In this document: positions 10,035-21,171 of the stretch, in pieces | Position numbering within the stretch: position 1 is the first letter of the stretch | Layout of the letters: the number at the start of each line of letters is the position of its first letter | Assembly (NCBI GenBank): GCA_963575745.1 | Contig: CAUYUJ010020161.1 | Span: forward strand, 7,501-71,500 | Origin: Prorocentrum cordatum | Lineage: Eukaryota; Sar; Dinophyceae; Prorocentrales; Prorocentraceae | Length of the DNA: 64,000 nt | Reading direction: 5' to 3' | Notes under the pieces: model-generated | Told to the model about the DNA's origin: nothing | Database searches by the model: none | The model's input: the letters and a program-made list of their open reading frames with translations, nothing else | Program-made: the position numbers and the translations under genes

Positions 10035-11160
10035 TTCCGTAACCATTTTGGCTCAAGCTTTGCCCGCCCTCCCCAGCGGAGACAGGACCAACCTATCGGT
10101 CGGACGCCGAGCTCGCCACAGAACTTCGGGCCGGCATGGCGCCGTACCGCTTGGCGCTGCTCGCGCTCGCAGCAATGCAGCTGCCCGCCCACGCGGGCGC
10201 CCACGGCGCCGAGGAGTGCACCGTGCCTGGGGCCTGCCTCGACGAGGCCGAGGTCGAGGCCGCGGAGCAGGGGGAGGCCGACGCGCTGAGGGTGGAGCTG
10301 CTGCAGGCCAGGTCGTCGGTCGCGGCGCGGGCGTCGACGGGGTCGAACACCAGCTCGGGCGCCAGCTCGGACAGAACCTTCTGGTTCTCAGAGGAGGAGA
10401 AAGTACCCATACCTCCACCCTTCGCCCGTTTTACTTTTTGGGGGCCTCCTGGGAGGTCCTCGTCGCCACCGCTGGATTCGCTTCGAAATCGTGGTCAGAA
10501 CGCACCCCGGGAGAGCTCTGGAGAGTAGCGGTATCGGTACCGTTTGGTTTCCCCAGGTTCGTCTCGCGCAAGCAGTGCGGGGGCGTCGCTGGTGTGCCAG
10601 GCAACGTGCTCTGGGCCGCGCAGTGCCAGCCAGCGGCGTGGGACCGAACGAAGTCCGTGATTTACATGTGCGAAGGCACTACCGTATCCGCGCAGATGTG
10701 GGATAACCAGGTCTGCGCCGGCGTCCCGGTGCTGAACAGGACCATGGTTTCGGGCGAGTGCTCGGACACCGTTCAGCCAGACGATGGCGATGGGCAGGAA
10801 CAATATGAGTGCCTGTGTGGTATATATCCGGTGTCCGTCACTCCAGCTTCCTCGCAGGCGTGCTAACCAGCAGAACGGCACGTGTTGTTGCGCGAGACAC
10901 GTACGACGAGCAATGAGGAATGGTTCGCAGCTGTTTTTTTTCGGATTTTGGGCCAGCCAGGCCCAGGCCTACGCGTCAGCATTATTGTTGTGCCCAAAGT
11001 CCATGGCGCAACATCCATCCTCTTCAGCGCTCTGACTCATTGACCAGAGTGGTTCGTGTCACTTGGGCAGGGCGGCCGCTTTTCGTTGTGGCCACACTTG
11101 CCCAAGCGGGAGAGGCCCATCCAAGGACGGCACAGGAAGATGATCCCCACCCCAAAAAAA
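10035..11160 (+). mobile_element. Retroposed spliced-leader mRNA, copy 2 (by segmental duplication)
   Basis: Carries the leader relict at 10036-10057 with the same single mismatch, the coding region, the A run and both 19-bp flanking repeats. It arose with the 7.3-kb duplication and not by a second retroposition, because the flanks match as well. Confidence 0.85.
10136..10866 (+). CDS. Small secreted cysteine-rich protein, copy 2 (exons 10136-10398 and 10557-10866)
   Basis: Same two-exon arrangement as at 2791, with the same signal peptide, eight C-terminal cysteines and stop. The one protein difference I see is V to A near the C-terminus (VTPVSS to VTPASS). That both frames stay open after duplication suggests either recent duplication or retained function. 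Confidence 0.6.
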
Positions 11161-11437
11161 TCAAAGCAGATACAACGTTATACAATTTATATTGCGTACG
11201 CCTAAGATTCATCAGATACATCAGATGGAATATCGCCAGCACATCCAACATGCACGCCATTGATAATATGAACACGATGTACGACGTTTGCAGCATACAC
11301 GTCATCCTAATCAACATATCGGGTTGATCAGTTACGCCGTATATAACGCAAGCACCGAATACAGCACATACACCACATGCAATACATATGTCTATTACAC
11401 ATAACATGCATACATATGGCGGCGTTTTCTAACTTCC

Positions 11438-13163
11438 GTGTCCTGCCATCCCGTTTGCCGTCAATGCCACTGTCCGCTGACATTCATCTCAAGCTCTTTT
11501 TTCGACGGCCGGCACATGTACTCCCGACTGAGGGGCCTAGTCACTTCGCTCGGAGCCATAGTCGGGTCGAACTTCAGCGGATTCATCGGAGCTGCAGGGG
11601 GGCTCAGCAGCCTCGCGCAGCAAGTGACGGACTGCGCAGTACTGGAGTTGGGCGCGCAGTGGGCTCCTGCTGCACTGCTGCTGGTTGCGACCTTCGGCTT
11701 TTTTTTTTTTGTTTTTTTTTTTTTCTTGTGTGTTACTTTATTTTTTTCTTTTTCTTTTTTATTGGTTTTCGGTCCTTTCTTTTCTTGGTGGGTGTGCTGT
11801 GTACGTGCTGCTATGTCCAGCAGTGCTCTACGAGTCGGGCGCCGCCTCAACCTACAGTGGGGAGGGGGCGGGACCTGGCAGGCCCGCATCGTCGTTGGTC
11901 CAGCCACACGGAAGGATCTCAGCGATATCATGGAGATAGAGGCGAGCGCTCAGCAGGAGTCAGACGGCAAGATCTGGTACCTTCTGAGCCCGGACCTCGA
12001 CGTCTACCCAGTGCTGGTGGACGCCCCGGACCTGCGCGGCTACGAGCTTCTGGACAACGACGGGAGCGTGCTGTTGAGGTCTGGGCTCCGCCGGGGCGGG
12101 AGACCGGTGTACGGCTCCGAGTGGGTGCCCACCGCGCTCGAGTTGGTGGACGCGATGGAGGCGGTGGCCCCACAGCTCCAGCCCGAGCGCAGGATGTCCA
12201 AGAAGGGTCCGCTTCTTCCGACGGGGGCAGCAGCGCAGACACCTACGGATTTGGTGAATATAGTGACTGGGAGTGAACGGCTCCCGGACGTGAAGCCACT
12301 GCGCTGGTACGTCACGGCTGGGCCCAACAAGTCCGAGATCGACGGCCTCTTCCCCCACTCCACGGTGGACGAGTTCGCGCGCTCGGATGACATGGCCATC
12401 GCTGTGGTCGGCACCGGCGTGTACACCCTCAGGGCCCTCGACCCGAAGGATGGCGTCGTGCAGGTGATCCGCGACGACCGCCTGCTGGCGATGGCGAAGG
12501 ACAGCAGCGGGATCCGCAAGAAGCTGTTCAGGGATGCCGTGCAGGAGGTCACGGAGAGCCCGTGGCCGGGGTGGCCGCTCCTGGGGCCGCGTACGGCGGC
12601 CTGGTGCGTCCGTTCGCTTCATCGCGGAGCAGGACAGCCGCCCCCGGGCCCGCCACACCAAGTGGTTGCACGAGACGGGGCTCGCACAGTCGGACCCGGG
12701 GGTGGCTGATCATGAAGTTGCCATGCGGGCCATCGAGTTCGGTCTCGTGTACGATCAGGTGAACGTTGGAGAGCTCGTGAGCTTCGAGCTCTTGGCCCGG
12801 CGGGCGCAGATGGCGGAGTGGCGCTACCGCGACCGCCTAGCGCCCCGCCGGGCCGATGAGACGGCGGAGGACGAGCATCTCTACATGGGCGCGGGGGAGA
12901 CGAGGGGCCTCATCATGATGGCCCCTTTCCTGGTGGAGCACATCTCGACGGAGCTGCACCGGGAGAGCCAGGTGATGAAGGAGAAGAGGAAGTTGAGGGA
13001 GGAGCGCCAGCTCGCGAAGGGCACTGGCGCCGACGGCGACACGAAGGAGAGCCTTCGCAAGAAGGTCGAGAGTCAGGCTGCGGAGCTTCGCCGGCTTCAG
13101 CAGCAAGGGGGCAAGGGAGACCCCGCCGGCGGCCGCGATACCGGCGGCCGCGGCGCCAAGTGA
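11438..13163 (+). pseudogene. Membrane/gag region, copy 2 (83-bp insertion and 4-bp frameshift)
   Basis: Frame 11438-12709 joins the hydrophobic ORF to gag, only because an 83-bp T-rich insert at 11701-11783 shifts the phase. The gag frame then breaks near 12611, where GTCCGTTCGCTTC replaces the GTCCGCTTC of copy 1. It resumes in another phase to TGA at 13163. It is probably not functional as a single protein. Confidence 0.6.
11701..11783 (+). other. 83-bp T-rich insertion in copy 2
   Basis: Absent from copies 1 and 3. It is almost pure T with scattered G, C and A, and is bordered by TTCGGCTT on the left and TTCTTGGTG on the right, both part of the uninterrupted sequence. It could be a retroposed poly(A) tail in reverse orientation or a slippage product. 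Confidence 0.7.
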
Positions 13164-13170
13164 CAGCGCC

Positions 13171-13533
13171 ATGCCCGCGCCTCGGGAGCTGCTTCCAGCG
13201 CCGCTCCCGCAGGCGCCCCTCGGCAGCAGCGGGCATCCCAGCTCGTGCTGTCGCGCGGTGCGGTCTCGTCTACTCCGCCACCGGCATGTCGACGGGTGGA
13301 GCATGGAGGTGCATCAGGCGCTGAACTGCCTCCACGGGCGAGGGGGCGCTGATCCTGGATGCCCGCCCACTCTAGGGCAAAGTTTTGGTTCTGACCATGT
13401 GCGAGCTGCTGTTCAAAGTATCGGGGCTCCTACCATCACCGGCGCGGCAGCCTTCAAGGAGCTGTGCGCCAGCAAGCCCGGCTACACATCGATGCCGGTG
13501 AAGCCAGCCGCCTTCCAGCGCGACCTCGTCGCG
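13171..13533 (+). CDS. RT-RNase H ORF, copy 2, 5' fragment
   Basis: Reads MPAPRELLPAPLPQAPLG and onward in the same frame as copies 1 and 3 up to the gap at 13534. Domains lie beyond the gap, so only the N-terminal linker is seen. Confidence 0.5.
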
Positions 13534-13633
13534 NNNNNNNNNNNNNNNNNNNNNNNNNNNNNNNNNNNNNNNNNNNNNNNNNNNNNNNNNNNNNNNNNNN
13601 NNNNNNNNNNNNNNNNNNNNNNNNNNNNNNNNN
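13534..13633. other. Assembly gap (100 N)
   Basis: A run of exactly 100 N, the usual placeholder for a gap of unknown size. Left of it copy 2 is early in ORF2; right of it copy 3 starts at its 5' terminus. The order of copies 2 and 3 therefore depends on scaffolding. Confidence 0.95.
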
Positions 13634-13933
13634 ATATATATGGCGGCGTTTTCAAACTTCCGTGTCCTGCCATCCCGTTTGCCGTCAATGCCACTGTCCG
13701 CTGGCATTCATCTCAAGCTCTTTTTTTCGACGGCCGGCACATGTACTCCCGACTGGGAGGCCTAGTCACTTCGCTCGGAGCCATAGTCGGGTCGAACTTC
13801 AGCGGATTCATCGGAGCTGCAGGGGGGCTCAGCAGCCTCGCGCAGCAAGTGACGGACTGCGCAGTGCTGGAGTTGGGCGCACAGTGGGCTCCTGCTGCAC
13901 TGCTGTTGGTCGCGACCTTCGGCTTCTTGGTGG

Positions 13934-15305
13934 GTGTGCTGCGTACGTGCTGCTATGTCCAGCTGTGCTCTGCGAGTCGGGCGCCGCCTCAACCTACAGC
14001 GGGGAGGGGGCGGGACCTGGCAAGCCCGCATCGTCGTTGGTCCAGCCACACGGAAGGATCTCAGCGATATCATGGAGATAGAGGCGAGCGCTCAGCAGGA
14101 GTCAGACGGCAAGATCGTGACCCTTTTGAGCCCGGACCTCGACGTCTACCCAGTGCTGGTGGACGCCCCGGACCTGCGCGGCTACGAGCTTCTGGACAAC
14201 GACGGGAGCGTGCTGCTGAGGTCTGGGCTCCGCCGGGGCGGGAGACCGGTGTACGGCTCCGAGTGGGTGCCCACCGCGCTCGAGTTGGTGGACGCGATGG
14301 AAGCGGTGGCACCACAGCGTCAGCCCGAGCGCAGGATGTCCAAGAAGGGTCCGCTTCTTCCGACGGAGGCAGCAGCGCAGACACCTACGGATTTGGTGAA
14401 TATAGTGACTGGGAGTGAACGGCTCCCGGACGTGAAGCCTCTGCGCTGGTACGTCACGGCGGGGCCCAACAAGTCCGAGATCGACGGCCTCTTCCCCCGC
14501 TCCACGGTGGACGAGTTCGCGCGCTCGGATGACGTGGCCATCGCCGTGGTCGGCACCGGCGTGTACACCCTCAGGGCCCTCGACCCGAAGGATGGCGTCG
14601 TGCAGGTGATCCGCGACGACCGCCTGCTGGCGATGGCGAAGGACAGCAGCGGGATCCGCAAGAAGCTGTTCAGGGATGCCGTGCAGGAGGTCACGGAGAG
14701 CCCGTGGCCGGGGTGGCCGCTCCTGGGGCCGCGTACGGCGGCCTGGTGCGTCCGTTCGCTTCATCGCGGAGCAGGACAGCCGCCCCCGGGCCCGCCACAC
14801 CAAGTGGTTGCACGAGACGGGGCTCGCACAGTCGGACCCGGGGGTGGCTGATCATGAAGTTGCCATGCGGGCCATCGAGTTCGGTCTCGTGTACGATCAG
14901 GTGAACGTTGGAGAGCTCGTGAGCTTCGAGCTCTTGGCCCGGCGGGCGCAGATGGCGGAGTGGCGCTACCGCGACCGCCTAGCGCCCCGCCGGGCCGATG
15001 AGACGGCGGAGGACGAGCATCTCTACATGGGCGCGGGGGAGACGAGGGGCCTCATCATGATGGCCCCTTTCCTGGTGGAGCACATCTCGACGGAGCTGCA
15101 CCGGGAGAGCCAGGTGATGAAGGAGAAGAGGAAGTTGAGGGAGGAGCGCCAGCTCGCGAAGGGCACTGGCGCCGACGGCGACACGAAGGAGAGCCTTCGC
15201 AAGAAGGTCGAGAGTCAGGCTGCGGAGCTTCGCCGGCTTCAGCAGCGAGGGGGCAAGGGAGACCCCGCCGGCGGCCGCGATGCCGGCGGCCGCGGCGCCA
15301 AGTGA
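13934..15305 (+). pseudogene. Gag-like ORF1, copy 3 (frameshifted)
   Basis: Frames 13934-14851 and 14676-15305 together equal the gag of copy 1. The break near 14753 is the same 4-bp insertion seen in copy 2. A second difference from copy 1 replaces the codons for IWYLL with IVTLL. The hydrophobic ORF precedes it, from the ATG at 13741. Confidence 0.65.
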
Positions 15306-17800
15306 CAGCGCCATGCCCGCGCCTCGGGAGCTGCTTCCAGTGCCGCTCCCGCAGGCGCCCCTCGGCAGCAGCGGGCATGCCAGCTCGTGCTGTCGCACGG
15401 TGCGGTCTCGTCTACTCCGCCACCGGCATGTCGACGGGTGGGGCATGGAGGTGCATCAGGCGCTGAACTGCCTCCACGGGCGAGGGGGCGCTGATCCTGG
15501 ATGCCCGCCCACTCTAGGGCAAAGTTTTGGTTCTGACCATGTGCGAGCTGCTGTTCAAAGTATCGGGGCTCCTACTATCACCGGCGCGGCAGCCTTCAAG
15601 GAGCTGTGCGCCAGCAAGCCCGGCTACACATCGATGCCGGTGAAGCCAGCCGCCTTCCAGCGCGACCTCGTCGCGCTGCCCTCGCCCGGCGCCACGTGCG
15701 ACGGCGCCAGCATCCTGCAGGGCGAGGCGCTCGACCTTTGGGAGGATTGGCAGGAGCGGTTGTTGCGGAAGAGCCCAGATATCTCCGCCGTGAAGCCTCA
15801 TTGCGACGCGAAGCTGATGCAGAGCAAGTCCAGCTACGCCTCCTTCGTGGCTGACTTGTACGATGCCGGGCTGGTGAAGTTCGGCTCATTACGTGAATCT
15901 ACTCTCGGTATTTTTTTCGTCCCCATGTCTGATGGGAAGTTGCGGCTCATCTTTGACACGCGTCGGGTCAACCAGCTCTTCGAGCCTCCTGCGCACACGG
16001 CGCTGCCTACGGCTGGCTGCTGGAAGGGGTTACTCTTGGAGCCGAATGACGAGCTGTGCCTCTCGCAAGTTGACGCGGAGGCTTGCTTCTACCGCATGCG
16101 TGCACCTCCCGGGATGGAGGAAGTTTTCGTCTTACCCCCGCTGGACTGCGGTGCCCTTCGCCGACTTCGGCCAGACATCGCCATCGGCGGGGACCTGACA
16201 TGCTCTCCCTTGCTCATCGTTCTGCCCATGGGTTGGAACTGGTCACTGTTTTTTTGCCAAGAGATGGTCGCACAGTGCGTGCAGCGTGCTGGTTACCCGC
16301 CGTCCCGTATCATTGAAGACAAGCGGGCGACTCCATCCCTGGTCGGCCAGACCGCTGCCGCGGTGTACGTCGACGGAGTCGCAGTGATTGGCACGCAGAG
16401 CGCGCAGACCGTGCAGGACTGTCGCACGATCGCCGAATCCCTCCTCGCGGTGGGCCTGGTCACAAAGGACATGGAGCTGCCACAGGACGAGCAGCCGTTC
16501 ACCGGGCTCATCTTCGAGAAGGGGTCCGGGCGGATCTCCTTCTCGCGCAGTCGGATCTGGAGGATCCGACGGGCTTTCCAGTATGCCGCCGAGGCCGACA
16601 AGCTCACCGGCGCGGTGGGCCTGGTCACAAAGGACATGGAGCTGCCACAGGACGAGCAGCCGTTCACCGGGCTCATCTTCGAGAAGGGGTCCGGGCGGAT
16701 CTCCTTCTCGCGCAGTCGGATCTGGAGGATCCGACGGGTTTCCAGTATGCCGCCGAGGCCGACAAGCTCACCGGCGTGCAGATGCGCATGCTCCTGGGGC
16801 ACTACACCTGGGCAGCCATGCTGAGGAGGCCGCTGCTGTCCGTCTTCGCCGCCTGCTACTCCTTCGCGGAGAAGGCCGGGGACATGGCGTGGCGGCCTTG
16901 GGCTACTGTACGTCACGAGCTCAGGCTGGGCGCGGCGCTGGTGGCGATGGCCTTTGTAGATTTGCGTCGGCCTGTCGCCGCCGCTGTCCTGGCTACCGAC
17001 GCCTCTGGCGGCGCCCGGCAGGTCCGCAGCATCGACCCAGACCTGGCGCCGCCAGGGCTCGAGTCGGCCGCCGCTGGCGACTACGGGGGCTTCGGCGTGG
17101 TCAGCCGCGAAGTCCCTCGCTGTGCCGTGGCCGCCGCTCTTCAGCTCAGCGAGAAGTGGAGATTCAAGACTCTCGACTTTCTAGGGGCTCGGGCCTCAGC
17201 GCTCGGCCTCCAGGACGATCCTCACGATGCTGCTGCGCAGAATCATCCTCCTCCTGTGAAGTATCACCACTTACCGCCATCTGGGATGGGAGAGTTTGCC
17301 AACGAGCCTTCATCATCGACGCCGCCGCCACATCGCTACGTCATCACTTGGGAGGAGGAGCAGAAGTTTTTCGAGGTCGGTAAGAGTATATTGGGGTTTC
17401 AAGAAGACTGGAAGGTTTGTTTCTATGGACGGTTCAACAGGGCCGCCGACATCGTTATCCTGGAGGGGGGGGCTCTGGTCATGGGGGTCCGCCATTTCGT
17501 TCGCAACACTGCCAACCATGGGCGTCGCCTGCTGCTGCTATGCGACAACATGGGGCTGGTGCTCGCATCGGGAAAGGGGAGATCTTCGGTGCCGTCGCTT
17601 AACCTCGTGCTTCGTCGGCTTGCTGCGATCTCCATCTTCGCCAACATCGATATCACAGTGCGGTGGATCCCTTCAGAGCTGAATCCAGCAGACGCCCCGT
17701 CGAGACTCCCAGCAGCCAGGGCTCAGGACGCCCGCCTCGACCTCCGCTCTTTCGGAGGACGCCCTGCACCGGAGCCCGACGATGGCTCGCTACGGCGAGC
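15280..17800 (+). pseudogene. Reverse transcriptase-RNase H, copy 3 (broken by an internal duplication)
   Basis: ATG 15280 opens the same ORF2. Motif A (SQVDAEACFYRM) and motif C (VYVDGVAVIG, aspartate present) are intact. A 166-bp segment is then repeated in tandem and a base is lost (GGGCTTTCC to GGGTTTCC), so the rest of the protein reads in another phase. RNase H landmarks are TDASGG (about 17000), CDNMG (about 17545) and ELNPADAPSR (about 17680). An acidic serine-rich tail may extend beyond 17800, overlapping the recombinase. Confidence 0.7.
16447..16779 (+). repeat. 166-bp tandem duplication inside RT
   Basis: The segment beginning GCGGTGGGCCTGGTCAC and ending at GACAAGCTCACCGGCG occurs twice back to back (about 16447-16613 and 16614-16779). 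Copy 1 has it once. The second repeat lacks one C and shifts the frame. Confidence 0.85.
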
Positions 17801-19062
17801 CGCTGCGGAGGAGCTCGCCGCGGAAGGGCGCCCGCGGCGGCGCGACCCAGGCCTTGCCGGCCTCGGCGACGCCGCGGCGCCCGCGGCACTGGCCGGGGGC
17901 TTCGGGCTCCACCGGGGGGGCATCGGCGTGCAGCCGGACGACTCCTCGGACAGCGACTCGGAGTCGGAGCCCACGGCCAGCTCGCCCAACTCCAGCCCCA
18001 GCGGAGCGAGCTACAGCGAGGAGAGCGAGGCTGGCGGCCGAGCGGACCAGGACGGCACGCGCCACTACCTTGGCGCAGCCGACCGGGACAGCGCTCACGT
18101 ACTTGCAGGCGCGCAAGATCAGGGCCTCGTCCAACGTGCACTTCGTGACCTCGTACCGGAATTTCGACAGCTGGTGCCAGACGCATGCCGTGCCAGTTCA
18201 GACCGCCAGCGAGATCGACAAGGCCATCAGCGAGTACATGGACGTGCTCTACTTCGACGGGATGCCGTCGGACGTCGGGTCGAAGACGATCGCGGCCGTC
18301 CGGCACTTCCGCCCCGCGGCGGTGGGCGAGGCCGAGCTGGCGGCCAGCAGGGCCGCCCTGAAGGGCTTCCGCCTGCTCGCCCCGGCCCGCGCGCGCCAGC
18401 CGCTCGTCCGCGAGGCGGTCTTCTGCCTGATAGGCTTGGCGATGCTGGACGGCGAGTCGGGGTTCGCAGAGGCCCTCAGCTTGGCGTGGGACACCGCCCT
18501 CCGCCTACCCAGCGACCTGATGCAGTTGCGAAGTCCATCCCTCGTGCCGCCGCAGCCCCGCATGGAGATCAACGTGTGGAGCCTGTTGCTGTACCCAGAG
18601 GAGACCGGCCTGCGCAGCAAGGGGAAGCAGTTCGACGAGGGGGTCCAGCTCACGCCGGCAGGCTCCAAGGCCCTCGGCCCTGCCCTGGCGCGCCTACGGA
18701 AGCGCCCAGCTCAGGCACCCCTGTGGGACCTCGACGCCAGGCGCTTCGGCCAGCTCTTCAAGAAGTACGCGGAGATGATCAACCTGAAGGACCCGCACCC
18801 ATATCGGGTGCGACACGGCTCAGCAAGCTGGGACATCGCCAGCGGGACGCGGAGCCTCGAGGCTGTGCAAGCCCGCCTTCGGCACGCCAGCGCGACCAGC
18901 ACCCAGCGGCACAGCCGAGCCGCTCGGTACACCGCGGAGCTGGAGCTGGCGCCAGAGTCGGTCAAGGCCTTCGGCGCCGCGGTGGCGGACCAGTGGGCTC
19001 TGACGCTCCAAGGCCGAAGCCGCCTGCCGCCCCGCCCGCGACGCCCCGAGACGCCGTGGTGA
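17782..19062 (+). CDS. Tyrosine recombinase (YR), copy 3
   Basis: An intact frame of 426 codons ending TGA at 19062. After a low-complexity N-terminus (overlapping the RNase H tail) comes an N-terminal core-binding region (SNVHFVTSYRNFDSWCQTH), then the catalytic domain. I assign the first arginine to TALRLPSDL (codon near 18502), the lysine to GLRSKGKQF, the HxxR box to HPYRVRHGSAS (18796-18807), then ARLRHAS, and the nucleophile tyrosine to the codon at 18928-18930 (RAARY). This is the RKHRY set of DIRS-type recombinases, which insert the circular cDNA. It is the best-preserved gene of the element. Confidence 0.8.
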   Translation: MARYGEPLRRSSPRKGARGGATQALPASATPRRPRHWPGASGSTGGASACSRTTPRTATRSRSPRPARPTPAPAERATARRARLAAERTRTARATTLAQPTGTALTYLQARKIRASSNVHFVTSYRNFDSWCQTHAVPVQTASEIDKAISEYMDVLYFDGMPSDVGSKTIAAVRHFRPAAVGEAELAASRAALKGFRLLAPARARQPLVREAVFCLIGLAMLDGESGFAEALSLAWDTALRLPSDLMQLRSPSLVPPQPRMEINVWSLLLYPEETGLRSKGKQFDEGVQLTPAGSKALGPALARLRKRPAQAPLWDLDARRFGQLFKKYAEMINLKDPHPYRVRHGSASWDIASGTRSLEAVQARLRHASATSTQRHSRAARYTAELELAPESVKAFGAAVADQWALTLQGRSRLPPRPRRPETPW

Positions 19063-19077
19063 GCAAGAGGCCAGCAG

Positions 19078-19485
19078 GTGACACATATCAGCCCATTGAC
19101 TCCGTGCCCCTCTCATCCCTCTGCAAGCGCATGCAGAAGTTTTTTTTATGCAGCCCGCAGAGGGCGCAATCGTGCTCAGGTGTTTCTAGATCTTTTCGCC
19201 GGTGACGGCAGTGTGGCTAGCAAAATTCGATCGTGTACTGAATATGGTGTCGTCTCAATTGATATTAGGTCTGATCCTTGGCTTGATCTGTCTGACATCC
19301 GTCTCGTTCGTATTCTCATAGGTTGGATCGGATGTGGTGCTGTGCGCGGCATATGGATCGCGCCACCTTGCAGCACCTGGTCAGTGGCCAGCCGTGGTAG
19401 ATACAGATCGCCTCTTCATATTTATGGGCACCCAGATCTCGATCCCAAAGGTTTTGCCCGTGCCCAACTTATACATATAACGGCG
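19078..19485 (+). pseudogene. Cytosine-methyltransferase-like region, N-terminal part
   Basis: Reads VFLDLFAGDGSVASKIR, an S-adenosylmethionine-binding motif I, then VVSIDIRSDPWLDLSD (motif II region), and IAPPCSTWSVASRGRY, the PPC catalytic loop of C5-cytosine methyltransferases, ending at PLHIYGHPDL. Sequence then turns into minisatellite. The C-terminal half resumes at 21172 in another phase. Methyltransferase genes in dinoflagellate and DIRS/PAT retrotransposons are known; their role is unproven. Confidence 0.7.
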
Positions 19486-21165
19486 CACCGGGTCCGGGGG
19501 CCCGGGGCCGGGACCTCGACCACAAATGTGCACCCCAGGGGCCCCGGAGGCTCGTCGGGGCTTGCCGGAGGCCTCCCCAGTCAGACAAGACGGCCCCAGA
19601 AACGCCCAAGACGGCCCAAGAAACTTCCAAGAGGCCTCCAAGAGGGCTCCGAGATGCTGAAGATGGCCTCCAGACGTCCAAGGACGCCCCCAAGACGCCC
19701 CAAGAAGCCTCCAACATGCGTCCCGAGAGGGCCCCTAGACGCAAAAATTGGCCCATTCCCTTCGTAAAACGTACATTTTTCACAAAGTTGCCTTTTGGGC
19801 TTTCCGACGTTACAAGACGGCCCAAGAGGCGCCCAAGACCGCCCCAAGACGGCCCAAGAAGCTTCCCAAGAGGGCCCCAGGACAGCCCAAGAGGGCCCCA
19901 AAACGGCCCAAGAGGCGCCCAAGATGGCCCAAGAGGGCCCCAAGACGGGCCCAAGAGGGGGCCCAGAGGGGGACCACGAACCGCAAGCTCGAGCCTTCCG
20001 CCCCAAGAGGCCGCCAGCAGGCCCCAAGGAGGCCCCTCAAGAGGCCCCAGGAGACCCCAGACGTCCAAGGACGCCCCCAAGAGGCCCCAAGAAGCCTCCA
20101 ACATGCGTCCCAAGAGGGCCCCTAGACGCAAGAATTGGCCCATTCCCTTCGTAAAACGTACATGTTTAACAAAGTCGCCTTTTGGGCTTTCCGACGTTAC
20201 AGGACGGCCCAAGAGGCGCCCAAGACCGCCCCAAGACGGCCCAAGAAGCTTCCCAGAGGGCCCCAGGACAGCCCAAGAGGGCCCCAAGACGGCCCAAGAG
20301 GCGCCCAAGATGGCCCAAGAGGGCCCCAAGACGGGCCCAAGAGGGGGCCCAGAGGGGGACCACGAACCGCAAGCTCGAGCCTTCCGCCCCAAGAGGCCGC
20401 CAGGAGGCCCCCAGGAGGCCCCTCAAGAGGCCCCAGGAGACCCCAGACGTCCAAGGACGCCCCCAAGAGGCCCCAAGAAGCCTCCAACATGCGTCCCAAG
20501 AGGGCCCCTAGATGCAAAAGTTTGCCCATTCCCTTTGTAAAACGTACATGTTCAACAAAGTTGTCTTTTGGGCTTTCCGACGTTACAGGACGGCCCAAGA
20601 GGCGCCCAAGATGGCCCAAGAGGGCCCCAAGACGGGCCCAAGAGGGGGCCCAGAGGGGGACCACGAACCGCAAGCTCGAGCCTTCCGCCCCAAGAGGCCG
20701 CCAGGAGGCCCCCAGGAGGCTCCTCAAGAGGCCCCAGGAGACCCCAGACGTCCAAGGACGCCCCCAAGACGCCCCAAGAAGCCTCCAACATGCGTCCCAA
20801 GAGGGCCCCCAGACGCAAAAGTTGGCCCATTCCCTTGTAAAACGTACATGTTCAACAAAGTTGTCTTTTGGGCTTTCCGACGTTACAGGACGGCCCAAGA
20901 GGCGCCCAAGACCGCCCCAAGACGGCCCAAGAAGCTTCCAAGAGGGCCCCAGGACAGCCCAAGAGGGCCCCAAGACGGCCCAAGAGGCGCCCAAGATGGC
21001 CCAAGAGGGCCCCAAGACGGGCCCAAGAGGGGGCCCAGAGGGGGACCACGAACCGCAAGCTCGAGCCTTCCGCCCCAAGAGGCCGCCAGGAGGCCCCCAG
21101 GAGGCCCCTCAAGAGGCCCCAGGAGACCCCAGACGTCCAAGGACGCCCCCACGACGCTTCGCGTC
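19486..21165 (+). repeat. Minisatellite block splitting the methyltransferase gene
   Basis: Built from AAGAGGCCCCAAGACGGCCC-type repeats organised in larger units of about 300-390 bp. Each larger unit restarts at CGTAAAACGTACAT...CTTTTGGGCTTTCCGACG (near 19764, 20153, 20538 and 20838). Long open frames on both strands (proline/lysine/glycine repeats) come from repeat length and composition and are not genes. Confidence 0.8.
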
Positions 21166-21171
21166 ACCAAT

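Larger units (their letters stand above)
8722..13533. repeat. 7.3-kb tandem duplication, unit 2 (ends at the assembly gap)
   Basis: Repeats unit 1 from about 1377 at an offset of 7345 bp, shifting to 7428 after the 83-bp insertion at 11701. It contains the second minisatellite (9065-9670), the second retrocopy and retrotransposon copy 2, and stops at the run of N. Confidence 0.85.
11416..13533 (+). mobile_element. Tyrosine-recombinase retrotransposon, copy 2 (runs into the gap)
   Basis: Starts with A1 (11416-11442) and continues through the membrane/gag region to the first 120 codons of the RT ORF, then meets the N run. The first ATG used by copies 1 and 3 for ORF2 is ATA here; the next ATG is at 13171. 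Confidence 0.75.
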
